DNA of 64,000 nucleotides from Rostratula benghalensis (taxonomy: Eukaryota; Chordata; Aves; Charadriiformes; Rostratulidae), in assembly GCA_013399305.1 (NCBI GenBank), contig VXAI01000039.1, positions 2,534,868-2,598,867 on the forward strand, given 5' to 3'. A program made the position numbers and the translations under genes. Of this stretch, positions 25,730 to 39,419 are shown piece by piece. The notes beneath the pieces are model-generated. The model saw nothing but the letters and a program-made list of their open reading frames with translations. It made no database searches and was not told the DNA's origin. Positions within the stretch are counted from its first letter, which is position 1; every line of letters starts with the position of its first letter.

Positions 25730-28700
25730 TCCCTCTCTGCCCTGCTGGGAGGAGGTCCCTGGGTCTAACATCTCTGTGGGGCTCGTGCAGGACACATGGG
25801 CCACATTACCCCAGAGGAGGAAGGAGCAGTGCTACGCTGTCATCACAGTAAGAAGGGCAGCTCCGCCTTGGCTCTGGTGGGACCACCCGCCATGCTGAGA
25901 ATGTGGTCAGGTTTCCTCCACAGCTCTGTCCTTAGCTTCCCAGGTAGAGCCAGCAGCGGTGTCAATTAGTTCCACTTCTGGTTCTGTTTTGGTGATATTT
26001 GCCCCTGCTAATGGAAACCGGACTCACACTATCAATTTATTTCTCATTCTGTGGGCCACCAGCTGGTAATGGTATGATTTTTGTTTACTGCTGACCTTGG
26101 CTGGATGTGAAAGAGTGACTTAGACGTAAATGGTTCCATCTCCCATTCCCAGATCCTTGAGCCATTATTTCCTTCTGCCCTACCAAGCAATGCACTGGTT
26201 TTAATAAAATATATTGCCATTGCTTTGAATATTTATATGCTTGAAGCATTTAAAAAATCTATTCACGTTAGTCTGGTTAGGCAAAAATAGCCCAAAGACA
26301 GCACCCACTGCCAACATTTTCTTTGGTTACTGCTACCGAAATTTCCCATTTCATTCTATGGCTGAATTGCAAGATAGTTATTCCTTATTAATCATGAGTG
26401 TAGTGCCATTAAGACTGCCAAGTAACAGTATAGCCAGTATAACTCCTACTCACTTTATAAAGACAAACATTAAAGTAATCACTTACTTTGTGGCTAAAAA
26501 GGGAAAAATGCAGGAACATACCAGATGAACCTCAGACATCACGCCCTTCGGCACTTGCCCCAAAACACCGTATTGCTGCAAATGTTGTGAACTGCCAAAT
26601 CCACCTGGTTACTGAGGATCCTGAGGTCCTGGAAGTACCACGGAGGCAGAAGCTGCACATGCTGAAGCTAAACCACTGCAGTGGTGAAACTGCCTGTGAC
26701 TGAGGACATGTGAGGATACACCTCCTGGTCTTCTGCCACAGGAATTCAGTTTATTCCTGAATCTAAAGCTACACTTAAAACCATATTGGAGCCACTTGCT
26801 TTTTAGAACCAGTCTATGTTAGTGTCATAGTTTATTCTGACTTTGGAAAATCATGTTTCTCTCATATTTTTCTCCTCTGTGGGAAATGGACATTTGAAAA
26901 ATTCATTGCAGCTCTAGATAAACCCAAATGTTGCATTGGAATTTCCTATGGGACAGAAAGTCTCATGTTCAAGAGGCTTTAGGCAACATGTAGCACTACA
27001 TGATGCTTCAATAGGAACAGGCAAGCTTTTCTCAGGACCTGTTTTCCAAGGTAGGGTAGCTAGGCTCTGAGACTCTGACAAACCATAGCTCATTGTTACA
27101 ATAGTTGTTTGCCAAGAAAGAGTAAACTGGAGTATTTTCCCCTGCTCTCCACTCCCAGGTTTCCTGGAAAAGGATGGGAGATCTGTAGTGATTGATTGTG
27201 GCTAGTCTGTCATTTTGAATTTAATAGGCTGAGAGATCAGTGCTGATTCTTTGGGTGCTCTTCTGAGGCGTGCCCAACACAACTTTTCCAGCAGGATGAG
27301 TAACAGCCCATTTGGCAGAGAGCAATGCAGCAGTGTATTTTGCTGTCTGCTTAGCCTTGGAAAATTGCATCTGCCTAGAAGCAGGGGCTAAGGTTGGGGT
27401 TTCAGGGCATGCAAATGTCTTCCTGACACTGAGATGAGCCTTTACTGCTGTGCATTTTTCACATATTCAAGGTAACTGATCATTTCTCAGCTTAAAGAGT
27501 TTTCTGCATATTAATTAAAACATGCTTTTTTCTCATTTATCTCATAAAATACTTTTACAAAGTGACCATCTTGTGTATGCTTTGGCACATACTTCCTTTC
27601 AGGTTCAGTAAAACCTACTCACACACATTAACAGTATACACACAGGCATGAATCACTATTAATCCTTGCTCAGGGGAAGGAGTTTATGGGGTCCCAGCTG
27701 TGGGGGGCTTGATGCTAAGATGCAAGGTCTTGTTCTTGTGGAGCCACCTGCAAGTTTCCGAACCCAAAGGGCTCCTTTTGTTCATCAAGGCAGTAAAATA
27801 TACTCTTGTTCTTGCTGGTGTGAGGGGTTTTGAGAATCACAGTCCTGATGATGTAATGGCTTGCTGTGCACAGAGCGGGATACTGTCTCCATCTCCCCAT
27901 AGGGAGGGCAGTGAGCTCCTGCCTGCTGACTCCACACAAGCCAGGCACTGGAAGGAGCCCCTGGGATGAGAAAGACGCAAGCCACAGTGGTTGCCCAACA
28001 GCAGGGATGCCGTTTGTGCACACACATAAAGCTTTGTTGTTTAACTGACAGTAATTTAGCTGGAAAAGGATTCAGACTGCCCGCCCCTAAAAGGCAGGGG
28101 GCTTGCGGCTGGAGATAAAGGAGCCAGGTTTAGCCACGCTGCTTGTGCAGCGAGCTCTGGGGATAACATCCAGAGCCACCTCAGCACAAAGGCACACAGC
28201 CTGGAGCAGCACTGCTTGGACAGACAGCCATTATTCCTCCAGCTCCCCTGGGATAAGGGCATGACCAGCTGGAAGTGGTCACTTCCATCCTTTTGCTTTT
28301 CTGTTCTCTTGGCCCTTTAATACTTCTCCAGAAGCACAAACTGACATAAAAAAAAAAACCTTCTCTAAAAAGGGTGACTGAGAAATTCCCTAGACTTGGA
28401 ACTGATATCTGAATGTAGATTTCAGCCCAGCAGGCATCCTGCCCACAAATGCTGATGCATTGGGCTGCTTTGCTTGGACAGGCAAGTATCTATGTTATAC
28501 AACTGGTAAAATGGGATCTACAATTGTTTTTTAAAACATATGTAATACCATGCTATATGATGAAAACCCAAGAGTTATATGAAATATCCAGCTTGCCAGT
28601 ACTAAATGAGTACTTCCACTAGGCTTTAATAATGTTCTATGGGACAATCATCTCACAGCTGCCTTTTCAAAGTGTTGATTAAAAATAAAGAGAAGGACGT

Positions 28701-29950
28701 GAAGGAATGGCCATAAATTGGCAATGATCCTCATTAAAACAGTCTTAGAGCAGCTTCTCCCTGCCCTGGGCTGGGGCATGTTGCCCACGGGGAGGCAGTG
28801 TGGGGGCTCGCTCCTTCCCATCTGTGGATCACTGAAGGAGCCGGCTGAAATTCAGCAATTGCGTTCCCACTTACCTACAAGCCCCGAAAGCAGTGGAATG
28901 GCTGAGTAGTAGATCCACACACACTCCCCACATATGCTGCCAAAGGAGCCTCAGAGGGAAAATAAGTGTCTTTTCTGAGCAGAAAAGGGTTCAGCTGCAA
29001 ATTATGCTGTGTGCAGGATGCAGAAATCTGGGAAGCTTTGTAGCAGACAAACTTTCTGGGGCAAGGACAATCCTCCTGGGGACCACCCACAAGGTCCTGT
29101 TGTGCCCTAAGTGATGGAGCAGGGACGTGGCTGCACTTTGGCTGGGACAGGTCGCCTCTCCAGAGGTATTTGCTTCAGCTGCCTTTGAAAGACTTTTGAA
29201 AGACCCTGGAGCAGAAGGATAAGGCTTTTTAAAATATAGGCTATATATAAATATTTATGTAGAGCTATGTAAGGAGTACCATAAAAGGTGTATTTTTTCA
29301 TTGGGTATTTTCAAATAAATCTGCAGGTCATGTAGCTTGCAAGCCCCCATTATATTAAATGCTTTGGGGGGGTGTTGGTGTACAGAGACTCCTTCTAAGA
29401 AAGTCTCTTAAAAAGAAGGGAGACTAGTGACACAAATGTGGCCTTTAAAAACTTAAATTAATAAAAAAAAAATAAACGGGAAAAAATCAGAACCGAACTT
29501 CCCTAGGCCAAGAAAAATGGTAGTGTGCTTACAGTAAATATACTGTTATTGTCATTGCCATAACAGAAGGTTCCTCTTCATTAAATCCACTAAAGCCAGA
29601 CCCATTTGCTTAATGAATCTTGCCTTCTGCCTGTGTCAGAGGGAGATGGGGAGAACTCTGCTCAGCAGAGAATAATAATGTTTCCACAGAGGCAGCAGTT
29701 TTTGTGGGGAGAGAATAAACGAATTTTTAGAGAAATGAGTCCTTGCAAATGTACTTGTAGGTCATCATGGCCAAAGTAACCCCAGAGGGTTTAGCTGGAA
29801 AGTGTTGCACATGTTGATAAAATATCTGAGTAGAAAATGTTGTAAAATAACCTCAAACACCCCACGTGGAAATCCTTTTCCATTTCGGAGTAGTGACCAT
29901 AAAACCTTAACACTCCAGTCTTTTCATGTCCTGTGGTTCTTATCCAGACA
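25730..29950. other. Noncoding DNA, no gene seen
   Basis: No exon or transposon recognised. Overlapping frames on both strands at 27700-28050 reflect moderately GC-rich sequence. A G7 run occurs near 29366. An A-rich stretch with AATAAA-like words lies near 29460. Confidence 0.65.
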
Positions 29951-29998
29951 GAGAGGGAGGGGAGGAGGAGAGATGAAGGGGAATGAAGAATGAGGAGA
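29951..29998 (+). repeat. Purine-rich tract
   Basis: About 48 bases almost entirely A and G (GAGAGGGAGGGGAGGAGGAG at its start) with a few T. It is simple-sequence DNA able in principle to form triplex structures. No function is implied. Confidence 0.7.
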
Positions 29999-32900
29999 CA
30001 GAATGTTTGGAAGTGGGTGTCACTGGAGGTTCTTTCTTTTGTTGTTCAGAATCGGCCTCTTCCTTAAAGTACAGACATACCCTGCATGGAGAAACTTGCT
30101 TTATGAACCTCCATGAGGATTTGGTTTGTTTAATAGGGTGATGTTGAAATAATCAGAGGATTCTGCAAGAATGTTCCTGGTGTGAAATATCACCAAAACT
30201 GCTTATTTTGAGAACTCCACTGTTATCATTTTCCACTGTGGTTGATGAGAAATGCTTGTGAAACCATCTGCTGCTCAAGAGAGCTCCTCTTTCTCAATTA
30301 TTTTGTCGAAGCAAACAAAACAAAGTCTTTGGACTGCATGGTATTGTTTTGTCGTTTTGTTGTTCATGATTTGTGATACCTGATGCACAGGCATCCTTCG
30401 TGTGCAGAACCTCTCCTGGTTTTGAGACCAACCTTGGAGCTCCCTGGAGGACTGAGCATCCCAACTCTAGGCTGTGGCACACAGTTATGGATGGCAAAAC
30501 CATTTTGAGAAGTTCAGTGAAACTGCTCTGGACACCTACTGCGAGGTTGTAATAATACTGCAAAAGCACTTTGGTGCACCTCTCCCTTGCAGAAAAAGCA
30601 AGAGACAGAAGTAGCAGCATGGATCTTGCAGAGAAATCATTCAACGTTCATTAATGTCTCAACTGCAGTGGGTGCAGTGACAGTGAAAAATTCTAGCTCT
30701 GGGGGTTTAACAGTAGTTCTTCAATGGCTGGTGAATTGTACTATGTCCTACCATAAATGTTTTCTGACAAGTAACTCTTTATCACAAAGCTAAGACTTTT
30801 AAGTGAATGTTTAATTCACTATGTAATACTTTTTTGGATGGTATGAAAAAGTAGAATATACATCTGGTAATATTATTCTTGTACAGTAAAACTCAGCAAA
30901 GTGTGCAGTTAATGTACAAACCCCAACAAAGATGCATTCAGATGAAGAACTCATCTAAAAGTCACTGAAGTCAAATACACAGTGCTTGGGGATATGCTGC
31001 AATATTGCATTCCCTGACTGCCATTATTTTCTGAAATGTGTTGCCCCCTTTTTTCCTTTGTGGGTCACAACATTTCAGAAACAAGTGTTAAACAGCAGAC
31101 AATCAGATTTTGCCACTTTAAAACTCCTGTGTAAGTAATCATGACTGTGAGGCTGGACAGGATGGATTGATGCTTTTTAGATCCTGGTACTTACCTCACG
31201 TCTGTCTGTGCAATGGGACTATACATGACGAAGCTGTACATAGCAATTGAGGTGGTTCAGAGGCTTGTGAAAGTGTCACCCACCTTTTTCTGCATTGCCA
31301 TGTGGGGAGGAAGAGGTTTAAACCTGGACAGCTTTGGAATAGGGTGCTGAGGTTAAGGGTGCAGTGACAGAGATGCAGGCAGAGAGGTGAGGTTTGCTTA
31401 CCCACCGTCGCATCCAGGGTAGACACGGGGGCTGCCTGTGCTGTGGGTGACCCCAGGAGCCAAGGCTCTGGTAGCCTCACCCATGAGGCATCCCTCACTG
31501 CGACCTGAGACAGTGATTAAAGTTGCCATCTACAGAATTAGGTGTTGTGTCCTCTTTGCTGGTCTGTCTTGAGATCTGTTAGTCTGCCAAGAACATGACT
31601 GCTGTTTAGAGCAGCAAGAAGCAGAAAAAAGTAAGTCACTGTCAATTAGTAATAGGGGCTGAACTGCTCTGATACACCATTCATTAGCAGTAAAAGTATA
31701 GATACGTAACTGACTTCTAAGATCTAAATATTACAAGCTAAAATTAAATATGAATTTGAAGGGATGGTTTGCACTTAATTTCTTTTTAGCTAACATGCTA
31801 TGTAACATTTCTTAACGGCCTTGTATATAACTAAATTTTATTTTAACTGTAATTCATAAGTTAAGATTTAATGGCTGGCTTACAAGAACTAATAAGCATC
31901 TAAAGGAAGCTATCTTAAAATGTCAATATGAGCCTGGCTGAAAAGAAATACCTTGTCTCTAGCCATCTGTTACACACTGGAGTTAAACAGACACACAAGT
32001 GCTTTTTCCTGGAAGCCATCTGCACAAATATTGATTGAGTAATTTCATAAAATTCCGATTTAGTAATTTACCAGTTGACGAGGTGATAGTGCACAGTGTA
32101 GGTTTGAGTTCCCTGGCATTTCTACTACAGCTAAAACAACATTGATGTGCATTTCTTTTGCCATTAGCATTATTGCAAAAGGAGACACTGGAATCAAGTC
32201 CAACATAACCTATTGAGAGAGTCTGTAAAATATTTTCCTATTAACATCAGAATAAAAAATACTGTGGTATTCCAGAAAAGTGAATGGCACTTACATTCCA
32301 TAATCTTCATCAGATCAGTTTGCATGGGCTTTTGTTTTTCCTTTGCCTGGTTTGAGGCTGTTTATATTAATTCCATCCAGTTTTATTTTAATTGGTTTAA
32401 AATTCTAGGGACTCAAGATCATCACGGTGTTTAAAAGACTGGGTTTCAAGGAGCCGTCAGCAATGGCTTTTTCCTTCCCCAAGCTATTTAAGAGCTGCAG
32501 ACCTTTTTTCTTTTTCTTTTTCTCCCCCCAGCCACTGCCCTTGTCAAGGTGGCTCATGCCTTAGTCACCCATGGCTGGGAGGCAGCTGCCTGCAGCAAGA
32601 TGCTGCTGGGGAAGCAGCTAAAGAGCCTGCACCTACTGCAGCACAACTCTCCACCACTGCTCCCCAGCCTTGCCCTGCCTCTTGCCGTAGAAATGGACTT
32701 TTCCAGGGATGAGCAATCCCTCTGAGGATCCACGACATTTTCCAGTTTCATCCCTCAGTGCACCATTTTTCCAGGGAGTACTAGAAATATTTTTTGTTTT
32801 GACCTCTTGTCACTGATTCTTGCCTGATTTCCACAAGGCTTGACCAGTTAGAAAATGGAGCTAATCCAAGAGCAGAAGATAACTAGGACTCCACTATTTA

Positions 32901-33764
32901 CAATATATGGAGAAAGAGCAAGATTTCTTTTAATATACATTCTGGTGAAATGAATAAGTGAGCAGCCTCATAGAAGAAGCAGGGTAAGGCCCAACAAGGT
33001 TATGTTAATAGTCACATGGTGACAGGGGCAGAGTTTGGGTGCCCAGTCCAAGGAAACTATCCACAAAGATCGTACTGCAATTGTCACAAAACTTTATGGA
33101 AAAGAAGACTCATTTGGTTCTGAAAGTCTGCAGATCCCACCCTAGACCCAAAATTGGGGTAGAGGCGGGCAGAGGGGGGCATCTGAGGCACTGCACTCCT
33201 CCTCCTCCACCACGAGCCAGACTTAAAAGAGAAATGGTCCTATCTGCACCGATGTTCCTGACATTGTCTCCACCTCCCACTGCATTTTGGTAAGACCAAG
33301 TTCTGGTCAGCAGAGGTGGACACAACACTGGGCATAGGTCCCCAGAAGTGGCTGTTCCTCCCTGATATGACTTGGGCAGGTGGGCGCAGTCATAGCTTTG
33401 GCCTGTGGTTGCTCAGGGTGTTTGAAACGCAGACAGAACTCTGCAAACATGTTCTTGGTATCTGCATGCTGAGAGCTCTTTGGCTCACCCTGTGGTGTTA
33501 GGATATGGGCTATGTCAGCCTCACATCTGCAACAGGCATCTCTACTCCTCCCAGAGCAAAGGTAGAGGCTGAGCCCTGGAAAGCACAGACTTGCTTTTCA
33601 GCATGGTGTCCCTGGTTTGAGTGTTTGGGGGCTGCAGCCCTCAATACTGACCAAGAAAATGTGAAACCCGGCAAGGACAAAACTTCCATCTAGTATGATT
33701 GTCCCTCTCTGGATCCAGCCTGAGTATATATGATCTTCTGTGCACACAAGAGCAGTCACCAACT
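29999..33764. other. Noncoding DNA with one hairpin and an AT-rich block
   Basis: Holds the imperfect hairpin at 31028-31081, an AT-rich TAAT/ATTA-containing block at about 31630-31880, and a polypyrimidine tract ending in CAG at 32502-32531. The DNA after that tract stays open in one frame for about 60 codons but has no recognisable protein. 33130-33290 is moderately GC-rich. No gene is supported. Confidence 0.6.
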
Positions 33765-34012
33765 CTTCTCGGTGTCCATTGCAAATAAGACACAAAAGGA
33801 GGGGCTGTCACTTCAGCAGCGATGGCTTAAGAAAAGCTTTTTACCAGAAAGGTAAAAGTAAAATCATGCAATAAATTGCTCGGTAATTTTTTTTTACCCC
33901 TCAACACCATGGAATTTAGAGAAAAGTTAGATGAACCATGAACATGTTAGGTATAGGTCAACCTGACTGGGATGGGGTAAAGGCCTCCAGATGCCCTTCC
34001 CAGCCTTCCTCC
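33765..34012 (+). mobile_element. Old CR1 LINE 3' remnant
   Basis: Order and words match the CR1 3' coding end: TTAAGAAAAGCTTTTTACCA (usual 'aggaaaagctttttaaca'), a degraded 'gggaacaggctgcc' stretch, ACACCATGGAATTTAGAG, an AGAAAAGTTAGATGAACCA block ('gaggttggacaaacat'), GACTGGGATGGGGTAAAGGC and finally GATGCCCTTCCCAGCC ('aggtcccttccagcc'). It has no open frame left and no terminal octamer repeats. It is more diverged than the neighbouring minus-strand CR1, hence older (L3-like or early CR1). Confidence 0.7.
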
Positions 34013-34138
34013 CAGCAGACTCATGGTGGTCTATGTAACCTCATTGCATTTGGGCCTGCCACCCTTTTTGCACAGGAACAGAAACGTCAGTCCTTCTATG
34101 ACTGTCATAGAGCTGAATACATATTAAGTGAGTGCATA

Positions 34139-34340
34139 TCATAGAATGGTTTGGGTTGAAAGAGACCTTAAAGATCATGTAGTTCCAATCCCTTTGCCAT
34201 GGGAAGGGACACCTCTCACTAGACCAGATTTCTCAAAGCCTGGCCTTGAACACTTCCCAGGGCATCTACAACTTATCTGGGCAACCTATTCCAGTGTCAT
34301 ATATTCCACAGTTCAGTTCTAAGATCTTCCAAGTTAAAGC
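34139..34340 (-). mobile_element. CR1 LINE 3' end, truncated
   Basis: Begins with ATCATAGAATGGTTTGGGTT, the inverted CR1 terminus, then GAGACCTTAAAGATCATGTA and the inverted C-terminal coding end (GGACACCTCTCACTAGACCA, CTGGCCTTGAACACTTCCCA, CTGGGCAACCTATTCCAGTG). Similarity fades after about 34300, so the inner boundary is uncertain. The copy is very short and not coding. It lies 127 bp from the old plus-strand CR1, in opposite orientation. Confidence 0.9.
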
Positions 34341-37300
34341 TCCCAAACTCTTCACAAAGGAATTTTCTTACAGTACAAAGTGAAAAAAAAAAATCTCACT
34401 TGCGCATGCTGTGGCTCATACTCAATCGGTTGGAGTAGCACTGACATTTCACGTCTTAAGGTAGAAGATTTATTATGCTTATGTCACACCATGACTTTGT
34501 TTAATAGGAAATAAAATTATGAAAGGAACAAAATGGGAAAAAAATACAAAACCAAAGGATCAATTCAAGTGAAGACTTGGGAAAATATTGTCATTTTATG
34601 AATTACTCCAGTGCTGTGCTCACATCCAAATCACCACTGACGGAATGAAACCCTATCAGAATGAAACCCGATCTGCTCTTTACACAAACAACAGAGGAAA
34701 CTGGAATCTGACCTTGACTCAGCTCTGTTTCACCATTTGCCTCCTTTGGGAGTTTAGGACCAGCCCAATGTTGTCTGTCGAACAATGCTCCTGTGTCAGC
34801 TCTCCAGCCCAGGCACCCGAGTGGCACTCCTTTGGATAGGAGAGAATGGGGAGCTTATTTTGAGGAGAAATGGATGGTTCTGAGGACAAACATCCACCCA
34901 AATTAAATTAACCGTTAATGTAGAAAAGGGACTGCAGAGTCCTCAGCCTTAATGCAGAACTGGAGCCATTCATTCCCCACAAGCCCTCCTTGATGCTATA
35001 GGGCATTTTCTCTGAATGAACCTGGGACTCCACCGGTTCAGCAGCAGAACTGCAAAGAGGCGCTTCAAGGAGGAAACCTGAACTCATGGGGGTCCCAGGG
35101 AACACATGAGGATGCAGCAGTAAAGGGATGAGGTATCAGGATGAAGCTCAAAGTGGTTTTGAGGTTCACCCACCTGGAGGGCTGTCGATGACCCATGCCA
35201 GGGCTTCATGGTTATTCTAATTAACCACAATACGAAGAACCCTGGCCTTCAGGAGCAAAGCCTTCCAGGCCTTCCTGCTTATCCCAGGGCCCAAGCAGGG
35301 CCCAAATGTAGCTTTTCCAGATTTTAAGAGCCCTTCTATGACCAGAGGCTCATTTCTACATGTAACTACTACATTATACAACTCTTCAGGAGAAATATTT
35401 TAACCCGTCACTCTCAGTTCAGTGAGGCTTCAAGTTTATGTCAGTGACAACAACTGTATTTACATATATTGCAAACCGAGATGATAAGCATCTGAGGTTC
35501 ACCAAGCCACAGGAATGCAAATGTTCAGTTACATTGTTTGACTGTAAAAGGCTTCACATAATGCATTTTCAATAAAATATTTGTAACAGAAGCACATGGC
35601 TTCTGTTTTTAGGGTTAATAGATGGAATCAAATGTTCCCTTAACCTGCTTTTGTAGGTCTCTTTTCAGGAAATCTCTGTAGATGGCCACATTAGGATGGC
35701 TTTTTCCTTATTTGAAATTACAAGAGAAAAAAATTACTTTTATCACCACCCTAAAAAAATAATTAATAAACCCAGCCCTTTTTGTAATAATAATCTTTAC
35801 ACATTTGGCAGACACACTGCCATTTCACCTGAATGGTTAAATGTCAGCAGTCCTCTGGGACTGACCTCTCTTGCAGAGCATGGAGCTCAAGGTGAAAGGC
35901 TCCTGGGGCAGAAAGGTGACTCGAGCAGCAAAAGCACCCTGCATTTTACAGCAACCCAGGGTGAGCCTGACTTTAAAAGAAAAGGTCTTTCAGAAAAGCA
36001 GATGACAGCTGGACTCAAAACTCGTGACATCTTGCTTATGGCTTGTCCTATGTAGCCTGCGGAAACTTGAAGTTTCTGAGTGCTCAGCAGTGCAGCTCAG
36101 GTCCCCAGCAGATGTTTGCAGCCCTCAAAGGATACACAATAGGAAACCACAGCAAACACTACCTTGAAATGGCATTTTTCCCCAAGCTCATCCTTCACTT
36201 CTGCCTCTCCTGAGGGGATGAAGCCTCCCAGGGGAAGGGCATTGATTTACGTAAACTGCTAAATTAAAGCCCAGTAAGTCTTATTCCCACTTGTATTAGT
36301 GAAGCTGTCAGTGCTCCCTCAGCATCACAGCCTCCTTCAGCCACCTGTATTTTCACTATGCCCAGGCACAGCTGCTTGTGCTTACAGTGCCCCTTCAGAA
36401 AAACTCACCTGGGGGCCATGGTAGACATGTTTGTTGGCCTGTGGTGCAGTGTGACACCCATCCCTTTGATCCGATAATAGGTACCTGTTTGTCAAGAGCA
36501 ATCCACCTCTGATGAGATTTTTCACATGCAAGAAGCGCTGAATCCACAAAGCAGTAGCTAAAGGCAACACTCTAATAACTACCATAGCTGCCTTTTAACA
36601 GGGCTCAGGTCACCAGGGAAAGCGGACTAATTTGCTGTAATTCATTTAATATGTTTAGTCTGAGCAACATAATTTCAGCCCAATAGATGTCTGAGAAATA
36701 CTTCTTCGGTGTTAGTTGGGAGAGGGTTACAAGAGCACCCAACGTGCTCCCAGCTGGGGGGGTGCAGAGCTTTGCTGTCTTCCCCCAGGTAGAGCACAGG
36801 GCTTTTGGAGAAGCTCCAGAGCTGTCCCCCACCCCTGCTGGTCTCAGAAATGCAGTGTTCACTGCCTTGTCTTTTCTCTTTTTACATATCCAGAATAATA
36901 AATAAATATCTGAAAGTTAACAGCAACTTTGAAGCAAACAGGACAGATCGGTTTAGATCTTGAAAACCCTACACAGGGTCCACCTGAGTTATTGCTTGAC
37001 CCTCACATACCACGTCATAAGCCACACACTGATTTCCACACGAGTGCTTGCCACTTGCCATCTCCCTATGAATACAGTTGATAGTGGCTTCAAATATTGT
37101 TGCTGCTTCTGGGGGAACCAGGAAGATCTGGACCCCAAGAGTGGGGCATTTCCTTCTCCAGGTACAGGTGTGTTCAGACAGATACAGATAACATATCCCT
37201 GTCTAATTTATTTTGAAGTATGCACATTCCTGAACAAGCATATTAGGTGGCAAAAGCAATGAGATCCTAATGGCTCACAGATAATGAGCTCACACACTTT

Positions 37301-39419
37301 GTAAGCTCCGTCAGGCAGCTGTAGCCCAGTCCCCAGTTTATGCCCCTCACTCTTCACTTTCCTCAAACATTACTCCACATGTGTAAAGATGCTATGTCCT
37401 AGAGTCACTCCCTTCCCCCCTTGGCAACTTCGCAATGTGAAATGAAATCCATCTGAATTATCAGCAAAGCTTTTTCTTTCTTTTTTTTTTCAATTCTAAG
37501 GCTCAGATGTCTGTTGACAGTAGATGCTCAAGTTAAAAGACATCAATTGTCTTCATCAGTTAAATGAACATACTGGGTGGGATCAATAATAATGCCTTAT
37601 TATTTTCATATCTATTACTTTAGCTATGTCATATAAACCCAGGCTCTATTCTTTGTGTCTCAGACATACAAAATTGTCAGCAACAGTGTTATGAGTAAAG
37701 AGAGCCTGATCCCAGAATTTTACCTGCACAGGGTTTACAGAATCAGGGTGATTTTGAAACATTTCTGTTGTCTAAAAAAAGCTTCTTGAAACCTGACTTT
37801 CTATGTATTTACATTGGTTTGATATGGGCTTACCTCCAGTGAATTCAGTGATGCCCTTTCATTAATTCCAGTGCTGCTGGGAGAGATCAGCTCAGCCCAT
37901 TAGGTCTCCTGGCACGGATGTAAACCTGACAGGCAGCATATAACCATACCAAGGCACTTTTTTCTTTTTTTTTTTTCTGTGCACAACAGCAATTAAATAG
38001 TCTACAAGCAATCATTACCCCATTCAGACATGTAGCAGCAATAACTAATTTGCTTACAGATGCCTCCTCAAGAGCAGGTCGCAGTACATTATTGCAATCC
38101 TTTCTTGGACATCCACCCAGCATAGAGAAACCCAACCTTGCTTTCCGCCAGAAGTCCCAGTTGTTTCCTGCAACTCTCAGAGACATTATCTTGGTGAGAA
38201 GGAATACACACAAACCCCATCCTGACTCTAGTTGCCATTCCTGGGTGACAGTGCTGCTAACAGAAACAAACAACCCTTCTTCCTACCCAACATGCTGGCT
38301 CTAAAAATCACTTTAAATACAACTGTTTAGCATACATCTCTTATTCTAGGTCCACAAAGGCAATAATGTGGAAAAAAAAAAACGATGCTAAAACATTTAA
38401 ACCAAGTCCTACTGACACCAACCAGGCTGACAGAGGAGGGCATTAGAAAAACCAACACTGAAAGCTATAGTGATATAAAAAAAAATTGCAAAATACTGTC
38501 TCCAGAGAACAGTACTTAGATTTTAAAGAACAGCTGTGTCACACATGGTGGTGAGGCAGCTGAACCTGCCCTCTGCATTAGAGCAGTTTCCTCTGCCTTT
38601 GCAAAGTGATAAAGTCCGGTTCTTCTCTGGGTCTGACCCTGAGCAGTAAACGGCATTAAGCAAGATGTCTTCTCAACGAGGGGAAATTTTGCTTGAGTGC
38701 AGACTGCAAGATGTGGGCTAAAGCTTCCTCAGCCTGTTTGCAAATTGCTGTGAAATTCTGTGCTGTAGGCACATGGGAAATTAAAAAGCGTTCACGGGTT
38801 CTTACGCACTGATGAGCACAGAACATACCATGTTAAACCCTTCAGCAATGCCTAAAAAAGGCCCAGTGCCCAACCCCCTTCAACACCCTTTTAAATCTTT
38901 GGCTTTGAATCTTAAAAAGCGTTTCCACTCCTGGCATCCCTTGTTGTCAACAGAACTCCAAGGGAAGAACTTCAGGGGAGTCCAAATTTCAGTCACTCGG
39001 GAATGCACTTTTTTTCCTCTCTTCTTTTTCTGCATGTTCTGCCAGAGAGTACCTTGTGAAAGGACACCTGCAGTATTTTCAGAGCAGACATTTGAAAACT
39101 CAGAAAAATTGGCCTTTATGCTCAATGTTCAATAGTTAGAAATGGAAAGGGTCAGTACAGCAACATTTTGTAGTAGCTGTTTTCATACTGCATCTGGATA
39201 TAATTACTTTTATGGGAAGAGTATACATGGTTCACACGCTTTCAGCATCTTTGTACTCTTTGTTCATAGTCTGTAAACAAATACAAAATCTCACAAACAG
39301 GATCTGTATAGTTTTCTCAAAAAAATCAGAGATCAATAGTTCCACTGCCTTCCTAATTTCAACCAAAAGGACATTTTGAAAGGGTGAGATTCATCACCCT
39401 TAGTGAGCATAAAAATTTA
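34341..39419. other. Noncoding DNA, no gene seen
   Basis: Random short frames only. The longest are 119 codons (35696-36055, plus) and 128 codons (37887-38273, minus), neither with a recognisable domain. T runs lie at about 37484-37490 and 37965-37977. No repeats that I can name between the two CR1 copies. Confidence 0.65.

Noticed and set aside
32502..32712. Polypyrimidine tract plus CAG followed by an open stretch, as a splice acceptor and exon
   Set aside because: One frame stays open for about 60 codons, but there is no convincing donor site and no recognisable protein. Such acceptor look-alikes are common.
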